Source: Chloroflexota bacterium (GTDB lineage Bacteria > Chloroflexota > Anaerolineae > Aggregatilineales > Phototrophicaceae). Taken from it: 64,000 nt of DNA. The DNA lies in assembly GCA_028875245.1 (NCBI GenBank), contig JAPPEU010000087.1:62001-126000 (forward strand), in the 5' to 3' direction. The notes beneath the pieces were generated by a model, which was not told the DNA's origin, ran no database searches, and saw only the letters and a program-made list of their open reading frames with translations. A program made the position numbers and the translations under genes. This document shows, piece by piece, positions 14,714 to 24,619 of this stretch (within the stretch, counting starts at the first letter, position 1; each line of letters begins with the position of its first letter).

Positions 14714-17700
14714 CTAGCCGACAAGCGTGATTCCCGTCTCCACCAGCAACTGATTGAACTCGGCAATTTCTGAAGCGCGCAGGTCTTCAAACGCGCGCAT
14801 CCGCTCGCGAATCATGCCCGCCAGCTTCTCATAAACCGCGTAGGATTGCACCGTCGGCGGGAATTCGCCCAAACCCACTACCGATGGCAGCGCGCTCAGC
14901 CGGCGCAAGGGATCCGTCCCCTGGTTCAAGCGCCCCGCCCAACCCTCGCGCAATTCGGGAATGAAGATGCCTTTCTCGATGTCCAGTATCCGCCCTCTGA
15001 GCGCGGTCGCCTGTTGAGCCAGATCGCGCTGTTCATCAGTTTCCCCCAGGCGCTCGGCCAGGCTCTTCAATTGCTCGCGTTGACGCCGCATCCTGTTGAG
15101 CGTCTCGGTTGCTGCGGAATAAGTCCGGTAAATATCCAACAGCAGGTCAAACTGCTGTTTTGAGTCTTCGCCCGACGCGGACGATGATGCGTCCGGTATC
15201 AAGTTGAGCCGCTGCGTCTGTACCTCGTCGCCGACCTGGAAGTTGATTGTGTACCTGCCCGGCGTCACCGTCGGCCCCGGCATCCGTTCAAACTGAGGAT
15301 CCTTGCCATTCAGCTTGGGCGATGTCGGCAAGCGCATATCCCAGACGAAGCGATTCCAGCCCGCGCGCGCCATGAGGTAGATGATTGATTTGTCCGGCTT
15401 GTCTTTCTGCTTTTGGCGCTCCACATCATCCATGCTATGGAACTCGCACAGTGTTTCGCCCTCGGCGTCGGCGATGCGCAATGTAATCTTGCCCGCCGGC
15501 GCCGCCCCCAGATAGTAGGTTATCAAGACGCCGCGCGGCAGATTCTCCCCCGAATCAAGAAACTCGCGCTCAAGCACATTCTCCGGCGAAACAGTATGCG
15601 TATAGGCCGCCATCACACCAGTGGAGCTCTGATAGGTCTTCCCCGGCTGATCAACCAGGCGGCGCGCGTCAATGCTCTCCAGGATGCGCTGCGTAGCGCG
15701 CGGTTTGAGCAAAAGCGCGGACCGATTCTCCAGGTCGCCGGACAGTTGGTGCAAACGCGTCAGATCATCCAGAATCCAGAAAGAGCGACCATGCGTGGCG
15801 GCGATCAGGTCGCCATTCTTCACCAGCAGATCATGGATCGGCGTCACCGGCAGATTCAACTGAAAACGCCCCCAGCTCGCGCCATCGTCAAACGAGACAT
15901 ACAGCCCCGTTTCCGTGCCGGCGTACAAGAGGCCGGGCCGCGCCGGGTCACAGCGAATGACCCGGGTGAAATCGTCTTCGCGAATGCCGTCGTTGATGCG
16001 CTCCCAGGATTGCCCGTAATCCGATGTCTTGAAGAGGTAGGGCGCATAATCATCCAGCTTGTAACGGATCGCCGCCAGGTAGCAGGTCGCCGGGTCATGC
16101 GGCGACAGCTCCAGCATGCTGATCATGGACCACTCGGGCAGCGCCGCCGGTGTAATATCCTCCCAGGTCTCGCCATTGTCCCTGCTGATATGCGCCAGGC
16201 CATCGTCCGAGCCCGCCCAGATCACGCCGGGCTGATGCGGCGATTCCGCCAGCGCGAATACGGTCGCGTATACTTCGGCGCCGGCGCCATCGCGATTGAT
16301 CGGCCCGCCGGTTATTTGCAGCGTAGCCGGGTCGGCGCGCGTCAAATCCGGGCTGATCGCAACCCAGCTATGCCCCTCGTCAGTGGATTTCATGATCTGA
16401 TTGCCGCCGATGTACAGCGTGTTCGGATCATGCGGCGAAAATACGATGGGATAAGTCCAGGCGAAGCGATGCTTGAGGTCGGCAGCCGCCTCGCCTGATG
16501 TCATCTCCGGCCAGGTCGTCACCAGGCGCAACTGCTTGCTACCATGATCATACCGCTGCAGGCAGTTGCCGCCGCCGGGCGAGCTGCCGATCGCGCCGAC
16601 GAATATGATATCGTCATCGTCGGGCTTGACCGCGATATAGCCGCTCTCGCCCGAGCCGGCGATAAAACCGTCCATCCACATCAGCGACGACTTTTCGTTG
16701 CGGCTGGGCACAGCGATGCTGCTGTTGTCCTGCTGCGTTCCGTAGACGAAATACGGTTCGCGATTGTCGGCCGCCACGTGATAAAACTGCGCCGTCGGCT
16801 GATTGAATATGCTTGACCAGGTGGCGCCCCCATTCAATGAAACACAAGCGCCGCCGTCATTGCCCTGCACCATGCGCTTGGGATTCCGCGGGTCGATCCA
16901 CAAATCGTGATTGTCCCCGTGCGGCGTGCCAATCATGGAGTAGGTCTTGCCGCCATCGACCGACTTCCAAAAGCGCAAGTTGTTGACGTAGACCGTATCC
17001 GGGTCTACCGGATCGGGCGTCAGATGCATGTAATACCAGGCGCGCGAGATAATGTCATTGTTGCGCGCGACAAAACGCCAACTGTCGCCATAATCGTCCG
17101 AGCGGTACATGCCGCCCTCTTCATGCTCGATCAACGCATAGACGCGGCCCGCCTGCGCCGGCGACGCCCCAATGCCCGCCTTGCCGATGATGCCGCGCGG
17201 CAAACCCTTGTTTCCCGAGATATTCTCCCATGTGTCGCCGCCATCCAGCGAGCGCCAGATGCCGCTGTCTTCACCGCCGCTGCTGATCATGTGAAAGTTG
17301 CGATAGGCTTCCCAGATCGTCGCGTAGATGATGCGCGGATTGTTCACATCAATGCTCAGATCGACCGCGCCCGCCTTGTCACTGACGAACAGCGCTTGCT
17401 CCCAAGACTCGCCGCCATCACAGGAGCGGAAGACGCCGCGCTGCTGATTCCGCCCAAAAGCATGGCCCAGGGCCGCCACAAATACCCTGTCCGGATCCTG
17501 CGGATGAACGCGAATTTTGCCGATATGCCGTGTATCATGCAAGCCGATGCGCGCCCAGCTGCGGCCGGCGTCTGTCGACTTGTAAACGCCATCGCCATGT
17601 GAAACATCAATGCGTATCGTCGCTTCGCCCGTGCCGGCATAAATGACATTGGGGTCCGCTTCCGAGACCGCCAGCGCGCCGACGGACGCGGTATTGAAGT

Positions 17701-17881
17701 AGCCGTCGGAGATGTTGCGCCAATACTGCCCGGCGTCATCCGTCTTCCAAACGCCGCCCGCGCAAGCGCCGAAGTAGAAAGTGCCAATATCACGCGGGTC
17801 GCCAGCGACGGCGACGACGCGCCCGCCGCGGAAGGGCCCGATGCAGCGCCAGCGTCCGATGTTGTCGAGGGGGAGGTTCAT
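14714..17881 (-). CDS. Large BNR/Asp-box repeat beta-propeller protein (sortilin/VPS10-like 'glycosyl hydrolase')
   Basis: This ~1055-residue protein begins MNLPLDNIGRWRCIGPFRGG and has at least ten Asp-box motifs (SxDxGxxW), such as STDAGRSW, SCDGGESW, SLDGGDTW, SDDYGDSW, STDEGHSW, SRDNGETW and TSDYGQSW. These build one or two beta-propellers over about 700 residues. The C-terminal part carries an Ig-like stretch and a coiled-coil region (about 940-1000) rich in Glu/Arg. Such proteins are usually annotated as glycosyl hydrolases or exo-alpha-sialidase-like without proven activity. No signal peptide is seen from the chosen start. The longer start at 17938 adds no signal peptide either. Confidence 0.75.
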   Translation of the reverse strand: MNLPLDNIGRWRCIGPFRGGRVVAVAGDPRDIGTFYFGACAGGVWKTDDAGQYWRNISDGYFNTASVGALAVSEADPNVIYAGTGEATIRIDVSHGDGVYKSTDAGRSWARIGLHDTRHIGKIRVHPQDPDRVFVAALGHAFGRNQQRGVFRSCDGGESWEQALFVSDKAGAVDLSIDVNNPRIIYATIWEAYRNFHMISSGGEDSGIWRSLDGGDTWENISGNKGLPRGIIGKAGIGASPAQAGRVYALIEHEEGGMYRSDDYGDSWRFVARNNDIISRAWYYMHLTPDPVDPDTVYVNNLRFWKSVDGGKTYSMIGTPHGDNHDLWIDPRNPKRMVQGNDGGACVSLNGGATWSSIFNQPTAQFYHVAADNREPYFVYGTQQDNSSIAVPSRNEKSSLMWMDGFIAGSGESGYIAVKPDDDDIIFVGAIGSSPGGGNCLQRYDHGSKQLRLVTTWPEMTSGEAAADLKHRFAWTYPIVFSPHDPNTLYIGGNQIMKSTDEGHSWVAISPDLTRADPATLQITGGPINRDGAGAEVYATVFALAESPHQPGVIWAGSDDGLAHISRDNGETWEDITPAALPEWSMISMLELSPHDPATCYLAAIRYKLDDYAPYLFKTSDYGQSWERINDGIREDDFTRVIRCDPARPGLLYAGTETGLYVSFDDGASWGRFQLNLPVTPIHDLLVKNGDLIAATHGRSFWILDDLTRLHQLSGDLENRSALLLKPRATQRILESIDARRLVDQPGKTYQSSTGVMAAYTHTVSPENVLEREFLDSGENLPRGVLITYYLGAAPAGKITLRIADAEGETLCEFHSMDDVERQKQKDKPDKSIIYLMARAGWNRFVWDMRLPTSPKLNGKDPQFERMPGPTVTPGRYTINFQVGDEVQTQRLNLIPDASSSASGEDSKQQFDLLLDIYRTYSAATETLNRMRRQREQLKSLAERLGETDEQRDLAQQATALRGRILDIEKGIFIPELREGWAGRLNQGTDPLRRLSALPSVVGLGEFPPTVQSYAVYEKLAGMIRERMRAFEDLRASEIAEFNQLLVETGITLVG

Positions 17882-17993
17882 GGGGTTCGCGCTTTCTGTG
17901 GTGGTGGTTAGTGGGGGTATTGTAGCGTGAACAAGCACAAATCAGAAACAGATTCGCCGAATGGGACAAGGTGCCACTCCACGAAATTAACAC

Positions 17994-19232
17994 TCAACCT
18001 AACGCATTTTGGACTAACTCCCCCGCACGCTCAGGCCCGCCCAGCGCCGCCATCTCCCGCGCCAGCCGCCGCGCATTCTCCCGCACCCAGCCCGCCTCCA
18101 TGATCGCCCGCACGCCCTCCCGCAGCTGCCCCTGCCGCACATCATGCGCCGTCAAATGCAAGCCCACCTTCGCCTCCGTCGCCCGCCGCCCTTGGATTCG
18201 CTGATCAGCCGCGTGCGGCACCACAATCTGCGGCAAGCTATGGACCACCGCGCTATGCGTCGTGCCGACGCCGCCATGATGAATCGCAATCCGGCAGCGC
18301 GGCAGCACATGATCATAAGGCGCCCAGTTCAACAGCCGCGTACCGGCCGGCAGCGCCCGCTTCAACTCCGCCTTTTTCTCCGGCGTAATCGGATTCCAGC
18401 CGATTGTCACTAGCGGGATCATGCCCGCGCTCGCCACCGCCTGCGCCGCCCAACTGTAAAAGCCCAGGTCGCCCGTGAAGCTCGTGCCCAACGTGACAAG
18501 CCCCAGCGGCATCTCCGGCGGGATATCCAGCAGCCACTGCGGCGGCGCGTCTGCCGGCGTCTCGGCGCGGCCACCAACGAATTGCGTCTGCGGCAGGATC
18601 GTCGACAGCTCCGCCTGGTACCATTCCGGCGTGAAATACGCGACATGCAGCCATTCACTGATGATCGAGGGCGCCGCCCCTTTGGAAAAGTTGCGCCCCT
18701 CAAGGCTGAAGCGATTGCACAAACGTTGAATGCGCCGTTGACTGTCGCTGCTCAAATCGCGCTGCACCGGAAACAGACTTTGTTCGTCGAGGGTCGCCTG
18801 CGCCGGCCAGCCACAGATGATGAGCGGAATATCAAATAACTCCGCCGCCAGCGCCGACGCGCTCAGGAAGGGGTCGGAAACAATGGCGTCGGGCGCGCCG
18901 ATTTCATCCTCCAAATCCAGCAGAGCCTCGACCGCGTCCGCCACCAGCTCCTCGCTGAGCCAGGTGTCGAGCGCCCGCCGGTAACGCAGCGAAACCGCCT
19001 CCTGCGGCGGAATCTCGCTCAAATCCGGCGCGGGTGGCGGCGGCCAGAGCCAACCGGTTTTGCGAATGGCGCGGAAGCGGAGTCCGCTCTGCATCACCGC
19101 CCGCTCCAGCGGACTTTCGCTGAGCCAGAGGATTTCATGCCCCCGCGCATTGAGGACTTGAGCCGTCTTGAGAAACCCGCCCCAGTCTGTGTGGCTGTAC
19201 AGAGGCGCCGAAACGAACCAGAACCTTGCCAC
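17994..19232 (-). CDS. UGT/MGT-like glycosyltransferase (GT1/GT28 type)
   Basis: This 412-residue GT-B protein starts MARFWFVSAPLYSHTDWGG and ends with the nucleotide-diphosphate-sugar signature HHGGVGTTHSAVVHSLPQIVVPHAADQ (around 330-356), then GRRATEAKVGLHL. GLVTLGTSFTGDLG around residue 245 forms the interdomain loop. This family glycosylates lipids, sterols, carotenoids or macrolides. The acceptor is unknown. It stands alone upstream of uvrA on the same strand, with 25 bases between them. The His of the HxGG loop and the DQ that contacts the sugar are present, so it looks active. Confidence 0.75.
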   Translation of the reverse strand: MARFWFVSAPLYSHTDWGGFLKTAQVLNARGHEILWLSESPLERAVMQSGLRFRAIRKTGWLWPPPPAPDLSEIPPQEAVSLRYRRALDTWLSEELVADAVEALLDLEDEIGAPDAIVSDPFLSASALAAELFDIPLIICGWPAQATLDEQSLFPVQRDLSSDSQRRIQRLCNRFSLEGRNFSKGAAPSIISEWLHVAYFTPEWYQAELSTILPQTQFVGGRAETPADAPPQWLLDIPPEMPLGLVTLGTSFTGDLGFYSWAAQAVASAGMIPLVTIGWNPITPEKKAELKRALPAGTRLLNWAPYDHVLPRCRIAIHHGGVGTTHSAVVHSLPQIVVPHAADQRIQGRRATEAKVGLHLTAHDVRQGQLREGVRAIMEAGWVRENARRLAREMAALGGPERAGELVQNALG

Positions 19233-19257
19233 GGCATGTCATCCTGTCTCGCCGGGA

Positions 19258-22167
19258 TCAGACCGGCTGCGGCATTTTCAAATACGGCTGCAGATACTGC
19301 CCGGTATAACTGCCGGGCGTCGCCGCCACGTCTTCCGGCGAACCCTGCGCGATCACTTCGCCCCCGCCGCCGCCGCCTTCGGGCCCCAAATCAATGATAT
19401 GATCGGCGACCTTGATGATGTCCAGATTATGCTCAATGACGATGATGGTGTTGCCCGCGTCCGCCAATTGCTGCAAGACATTAATCAGCTTCTCGACATC
19501 AATCGCGTGCAAACCGGTCGAGGGTTCATCGAGAATATACAGCGTCTGACCGGTGGCGCGTTTCGAAAGCTCACGGCTCAGCTTGATGCGCTGCGCCTCC
19601 CCGCCGCTCAGCGTCGTCGCTGGCTGACCGATGCGGATATAACCCAGCCCGACCGCGTCCAGCGTATCCAGCTTGCGGCGGATGCGCGGCAAATTCTCGA
19701 AGAAAGCCAGGCCTTCGCTGACGGTCATGCCCAGCACATCAGCGATTGACTTGCCTTTATAATGCACTTGCAGTGTCTCGCGGTTGTAGCGACTGCCGCG
19801 GCAGACCTCGCATTGCACATATACATCGGGCAAAAACTGCATCTCGATCTTGATCAGCCCCTGCCCCTCGCAATTCTCACAGCGACCGCCTTTGACATTG
19901 AAGCTGAAACGCCCCGCCCGATAACCGCGGATCTTGCTCTCCGGCAATTCGGCGAAGAGCCCGCGGATATCGTCAAACATTTTGGTGTAGGTGCCGGGAT
20001 TGCTGCGCGGCGTCCGCCCGATCGGGCTTTGATCGATATTGATAATCTTGTCGATCTCGTCCGCGCCGATGATTTCATCGTGGTCGCCGGCCCGCTCGCG
20101 GCTGCGGTTGATCAATTGCGCCAGCCGCTTGTAAAGCGTTTCCACCACCAGCGAGGATTTTCCGCTGCCGCTGACGCCGGTCACGCAGATCAATTTGCGC
20201 AAAGGGAAATCGATATCGATATTCTTCAAGTTATTGGCGCGCGCCCCGCGCAGCGAAAGGGTCTCGCCCGAGCCGGGACGCCGACCTTCCGGCAAGGGAA
20301 TCTGAAAACGCCCGGACAGAAACGCGCCCGTATAGCTCGAATCTACCAGCGCGACCTCTTCCGGTGTACCCGCCGCCACCACTTCGCCCCCATGTTCGCC
20401 CGCGCCGGGACCGAGGTCAATCAGCCAATCCGACGAGCGCATCGTGTCCTCATCGTGCTCGACGACCAACACCGTATTGCCGATATCGCGCAGCCCGGTC
20501 AGGGTGCGTATCAGCCGCTTGTTATCCCGCTGATGCAGGCCGATTGACGGCTCGTCCAAGACATAGAGCACGCCAGTAAGCTGACTGCCGACCTGCGTCG
20601 CCAGCCGTATCCGCTGGGATTCGCCGCCGCTGAGCGTCGCCGCGCTGCGTGACAATGACAGGTAATTCAGCCCCACATTGCTGAGAAAGCCGACCCGTGA
20701 ATTCAGTTCGCGCAAGATCTGTTGGGCGATCTGCTGTTCACGGCTCGAAAGGATGGCGCCTTCGCCGCGCAAAGACTCCACCCAGGTTTCCAATTCGTCA
20801 ATCGGCAAATGCGTGACTTCATGGATCGTCGCGCCGCCAATCGTCACCGAAAGCGCCTCCGGCCGCAGCCGTTGCCCGCCGCAGGACCGGCAGGGAATCT
20901 CGCGCATATACTCTTGTATCTTGCCTCTGATGTAATCCGACTCCGTCTGTTGATAGCGCCGCTCCAAATTGGGAATGACGCCTTCAAAACGGGTCGACCA
21001 GGTCCGTTCTTGCCCATTGGAATGATAGTAGGTGACATCAAAACGGCGCTCGCCCGATCCATAGAGCATCAAATCTTTATGCTCCTGCTTCAGCTTCCGC
21101 CAGGGCGCGTCAAGGCGGAAACCGTAAGTTTTCGCCAGGCTTTGGTAGACATTCCAATTCCAGCCGCGCTTGTCGTCTACGTTGTGGCCATTGGCGCTTA
21201 TCGCCCCATCCGCTACCGATTTGCTTTGGTCCGGCACGACCATGTCCGGGTCAATCTCCAAACTGAAGCCCAGGCCCTGGCAAGTCGGGCAGGCGCCGCT
21301 CGGCGTATTGAAGCTGAAGAGCCGCGGTTCCGGCTCCGGCACGCTGCCGTGGCCCTCCGGGCAAGCCAAATCTTCGCTGAACAGATGGTCAACGGAGTGA
21401 TCGCGATCGGTTACATCCTGCACGATCATGCGCCCGTCGCCCAACTCCAGCGCTGTTTCCACCGCATCGGTCAGCCGCGTTTCAAAGGCGGTCGCATCGT
21501 CGCTGTGTTCATCGTCGTAGCGGCGGATCACCAGGCGATCAACGACGATTTCAATGTCATGGATGACATAACGATCGAGCTCAATCTCTTCGTCCAGGTC
21601 ACGCACGGCGCCATCGACGCGCACGCGCGCGAAACCCTGCTTGCCGATATCTTCCAGCGCTTTGACGTGGTTGCCCTTCTGACGGTGGATCACCGGCGCC
21701 AGGACTTGTATGCGGCTGCCGGCGGCCATATTCTGCACCTGGTCGACGATTTGCTGCGCGCTCTGCGCCGATACTTCAGCGCCGCATTTGGGGCAGTGCG
21801 GTATGCCCACCCGCGCGTACAGCAGACGCAGGTAATCATAAATCTCGGTGACCGTGCCTACCGTCGAGCGCGGATTATGGCTCACGCTCTTCTGGTCTAT
21901 GGATACGGCCGGGCTCAATCCCTCGATCTGGTCGACATCCGGCTTTTCCATCAAGCCGAGAAACTGCCGGGCATAACTGCTCAAACTCTCGACATAACGG
22001 CGCTGGCCCTCGGCGAAAATCGTATCAAAGGCGAGCGACGATTTGCCTGAGCCGGACAAACCGGTGATGACCACGAGACGATTGCGCGGTATCTCAACAT
22101 CAATGTTCTTCAGATTATGCTCGCGGGCGCCGCGTACAATGATTTTGTCTTGCATCATGCCAGTCAT
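19258..22167 (-). CDS. uvrA: Excinuclease ABC subunit A
   Basis: This ~969-residue ABC-type damage sensor carries [20 protein letters not shown], two Walker A boxes ([15 protein letters not shown] and [16 protein letters not shown]), two ABC signatures ([26 protein letters not shown]) and two Walker B regions ([21 protein letters not shown]). Zinc-finger CxxC pairs (CPKC, CENCEG, CEVCRG) are also present. UvrA with UvrB finds bulky DNA lesions in nucleotide excision repair. Three in-frame starts lie close together (22167, 22158, 22155); a frame to 22365 would overlap the divergent gcdH promoter region. A minus-strand TATAAT is at 22257-22252. UvrB and UvrC are not in the window. Confidence 0.95.
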   Translation of the reverse strand: MTGMMQDKIIVRGAREHNLKNIDVEIPRNRLVVITGLSGSGKSSLAFDTIFAEGQRRYVESLSSYARQFLGLMEKPDVDQIEGLSPAVSIDQKSVSHNPRSTVGTVTEIYDYLRLLYARVGIPHCPKCGAEVSAQSAQQIVDQVQNMAAGSRIQVLAPVIHRQKGNHVKALEDIGKQGFARVRVDGAVRDLDEEIELDRYVIHDIEIVVDRLVIRRYDDEHSDDATAFETRLTDAVETALELGDGRMIVQDVTDRDHSVDHLFSEDLACPEGHGSVPEPEPRLFSFNTPSGACPTCQGLGFSLEIDPDMVVPDQSKSVADGAISANGHNVDDKRGWNWNVYQSLAKTYGFRLDAPWRKLKQEHKDLMLYGSGERRFDVTYYHSNGQERTWSTRFEGVIPNLERRYQQTESDYIRGKIQEYMREIPCRSCGGQRLRPEALSVTIGGATIHEVTHLPIDELETWVESLRGEGAILSSREQQIAQQILRELNSRVGFLSNVGLNYLSLSRSAATLSGGESQRIRLATQVGSQLTGVLYVLDEPSIGLHQRDNKRLIRTLTGLRDIGNTVLVVEHDEDTMRSSDWLIDLGPGAGEHGGEVVAAGTPEEVALVDSSYTGAFLSGRFQIPLPEGRRPGSGETLSLRGARANNLKNIDIDFPLRKLICVTGVSGSGKSSLVVETLYKRLAQLINRSRERAGDHDEIIGADEIDKIINIDQSPIGRTPRSNPGTYTKMFDDIRGLFAELPESKIRGYRAGRFSFNVKGGRCENCEGQGLIKIEMQFLPDVYVQCEVCRGSRYNRETLQVHYKGKSIADVLGMTVSEGLAFFENLPRIRRKLDTLDAVGLGYIRIGQPATTLSGGEAQRIKLSRELSKRATGQTLYILDEPSTGLHAIDVEKLINVLQQLADAGNTIIVIEHNLDIIKVADHIIDLGPEGGGGGGEVIAQGSPEDVAATPGSYTGQYLQPYLKMPQPV

Positions 22168-22387
22168 CCAAGGTCGAGAGTTGAAGGCGGCTCGGCCGCA
22201 ATAAGTCCGCCCTGATTGCGTCCGCCCGAATCGCGTCAAATTCGCGTTCTCATTATAACCGTATGCCACTCGCGCGAAAACGGAGAAATCGCCAGGGTGT
22301 TCTTCAGCGTTCGTTGATTCCTCGTTCTCATTGCGACACGAAGTCAGTATGATATGGGCAGACAATCGGCAAAAGGTCGGAGCATCA

Positions 22388-23581
22388 ATGGCGAGTCAAT
22401 TTCAATGGCAGGATCCCTTCCTGCTGGAAGAGCAGTTGGATGACGAAGAGCGCATGGTGCGCGATGCCGCCCGCGATTACTGCCAGGGCAAGCTCATGCC
22501 GCGCATTCTCGAGGCCAACCGTCAGGAATCCTTCGATCGCGCTATCTATTTCGAGATGGCTGAGCTGGGCATGCTGGGCGCCACCCTGCCCGAGGAATAC
22601 GGCGGCGCCGGCTTGAACTACGTCAGTTACGGTTTGATCGCGCGTGAGGTCGAGCGCGTCGACAGCGGTTATCGCAGCGCCATGAGCGTACAAAGCGCGC
22701 TGACCATGTACCCGATCTACGCCTACGGCAACGAGGAGCAGCGCCGGCGTTACTTGCCCAAGCTCGCCAGCGGCGAATGGGTCGGCTGCTTCGGCTTGAC
22801 CGAACCGAACCACGGCAGCGACCCCGGGGGGATGGAATCGCGGGCGACGAAAACCGACGGCGGCTGGCTGCTTCATGGCAGCAAGATGTGGATCACAAAC
22901 TCGCCGATCGCCGATGTCTTCATCGTCTGGGCAAAGGCCTATGGCGCGGAGGACGGCGGCGACGGCGCAATCCGCGGCTTCATCCTTGAACGAGATATGG
23001 AGGGCTTGTCGACGCCGTCAATCGACGGCAAGTTCAGTCTGCGCGCCAGCAGCACCGGCGAAATCGTCATGGATGAAGTTTTCGTGCCCGCCGAAAACCT
23101 GCTGCCGAAGGCGCACGGCCTGAGAGGCCCCTTCGGCTGCCTGAATCGCGCTCGCTACGGCATCGCCTGGGGCGCTCTGGGCGCCGCCGAATTCTGCTGG
23201 CAGGCCGCCCGCCAATACACGCTGGATCGGCATCAGTTCGGGCGACCGCTGGCCGCCAATCAATTGATTCAATTCAAGTTGGCCAATATGATGAGCGAGA
23301 TCGCCTTTGGTCTGCAGGGCGCCTTGCGCGTGGGTCGCCTGTTCGATCAGGGCAAGGCGACGCCGGAGATGATCTCCATCGTCAAACGGAATTCCTGCGG
23401 GGCGGCCCTCGATATCGCCCGCGCCTCCCGCGATATGCACGGCGGCAACGGCATCGCCGACGAATTCCACATCATCCGTCATGTGATGAACCTGGAAGCG
23501 GTCAACACCTACGAAGGCACCAGCGATATTCACGCCCTCATCCTTGGGCGCGCCCAAACCGGCATCCAGGCTTTTATGTGA
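22388..23581 (+). CDS. gcdH: Glutaryl-CoA dehydrogenase (acyl-CoA dehydrogenase family)
   Basis: This 397-residue flavoprotein has [20 protein letters not shown] at the start, [12 protein letters not shown] (Arg that recognises the glutaryl carboxylate), [18 protein letters not shown], and near the C-terminus [20 protein letters not shown] with the catalytic Glu (about residue 376). It oxidises and decarboxylates glutaryl-CoA to crotonyl-CoA in lysine, tryptophan and aromatic catabolism. The ATG at 22388 follows a GGTCGGAG site; the longer frame from 22331 would sit in the divergent uvrA promoter. The subfamily call rests on the [10 protein letters not shown] and ALILGRA blocks. Confidence 0.85.
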   Translation: MASQFQWQDPFLLEEQLDDEERMVRDAARDYCQGKLMPRILEANRQESFDRAIYFEMAELGMLGATLPEEYGGAGLNYVSYGLIAREVERVDSGYRSAMSVQSALTMYPIYAYGNEEQRRRYLPKLASGEWVGCFGLTEPNHGSDPGGMESRATKTDGGWLLHGSKMWITNSPIADVFIVWAKAYGAEDGGDGAIRGFILERDMEGLSTPSIDGKFSLRASSTGEIVMDEVFVPAENLLPKAHGLRGPFGCLNRARYGIAWGALGAAEFCWQAARQYTLDRHQFGRPLAANQLIQFKLANMMSEIAFGLQGALRVGRLFDQGKATPEMISIVKRNSCGAALDIARASRDMHGGNGIADEFHIIRHVMNLEAVNTYEGTSDIHALILGRAQTGIQAFM

Positions 23582-23587
23582 GCGCCC

Positions 23588-24619
23588 TCACAGCTCCAGC
23601 ACGACCTTGCCGAAGACCGGGTTAGTCTCCAGAATATCCTGCGCCCGCCGCGCCTCGCTGAGCGGAAGTCGCGCGCCGATGACCGGTTGGATGCGCCCGG
23701 CGAAAACCTGCGCCATAAAGGCGACATAATCGCGATGCGGTCCCATCGTGCTGCCGATCAGCGAGATATGCCGGGTGAAAAGCTGCGCCACATTGAGCTC
23801 AAAGCCGTAGCCGCTCGTGCCGCCCACAATCAGTATCCGCCCGCCGATGCGACAGGCGCGCATGCTCTGGCCCAGCGTCGCCGCGCCCACGTTATCCACC
23901 ACCACATCGACGCCGCGCCGATTCGTCAGCTTGTAGAGCGCTCGCGACCAAGCCGGCTCCTCCTCGCGATTGATCGTCACATCCGCGCCGATGGCTTCCG
24001 CCTCCGCGCATTTTGCCGCGTTGCTGCCTACGGCGTAAACGGTCGCGCCCGCCAGCTTGGCGATCTGAATGCTGATGCTGTTGACGCCGCCGCCCGCGCC
24101 GACGATCAGTACCGACTCGCCCGCTTTCAACCGGCCGCGCGTGATCAGCGAATGCCAGGCGGTCACGCCGACCAGCCCGACCGCCGCCGCCTCGCTGAAA
24201 TCGAAACCGTCGGGCATCTTCATCAGATTGCGCTGCGGCAAGACGATGTATTCCGCCGCCGTCCCGCTGTGATGTTCGCCCATAATGGCGATATTTGTCT
24301 GGTTCTCCAGCCCGCTGTACAAGGCCGGGTCATCCGGGCGCACGATCGTCGGATCTATGCAGACGCGCTCGCCCGCCGCGAACGCGCTCACGCCATCCCC
24401 GACCGCGTCAACCAGGCCCGCGCCATCCGCGCAGATGACATGGGGAAAGTCCAGGTTCAGCCCCTTCCAGCCGGCCCGCACCCACAGATCCAGCCGATTG
24501 AGCGCCGCCGCCGCAATCCTGATGCGAACCTCGCCCGCCCCCGGCTCGGGAATGGGCAGGTCCTCCACAATGTCGACGACTTCCGCGCCGCCGTGTCCCC
24601 GCAATACCGCTGCTCTCAT
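23588..24619 (-). CDS. MDR-family NAD(P)H-dependent reductase (quinone oxidoreductase-like)
   Basis: This 343-residue medium-chain dehydrogenase has a GroES-like N-terminal domain (PIPEPGAGEVRIRIAAAALNRLDLWVRAG) and a Rossmann domain with VLIVGAGGGVNSISIQIAKLAGA. The Cys cluster of zinc alcohol dehydrogenases is absent, which suggests a quinone oxidoreductase or enoyl/acrylyl reductase rather than a classical ADH. Its ATG overlaps the stop of the upstream acyl-CoA dehydrogenase (4 bases), so the two are co-translated and may act on the same acyl-CoA pathway. It ends 7 bases from convergent gcdH. Confidence 0.8.
   Translation of the reverse strand: MRAAVLRGHGGAEVVDIVEDLPIPEPGAGEVRIRIAAAALNRLDLWVRAGWKGLNLDFPHVICADGAGLVDAVGDGVSAFAAGERVCIDPTIVRPDDPALYSGLENQTNIAIMGEHHSGTAAEYIVLPQRNLMKMPDGFDFSEAAAVGLVGVTAWHSLITRGRLKAGESVLIVGAGGGVNSISIQIAKLAGATVYAVGSNAAKCAEAEAIGADVTINREEEPAWSRALYKLTNRRGVDVVVDNVGAATLGQSMRACRIGGRILIVGGTSGYGFELNVAQLFTRHISLIGSTMGPHRDYVAFMAQVFAGRIQPVIGARLPLSEARRAQDILETNPVFGKVVLEL

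Noticed and set aside
20722..22050. Plus-strand open frame of ~440 codons inside uvrA
   Set aside because: Antisense shadow of a strongly conserved gene.
22180..22340. LexA box upstream of uvrA
   Set aside because: GAA/TTC and TCGCGT repeats are visible near 22229-22250, but none fits a known LexA consensus well enough to call.
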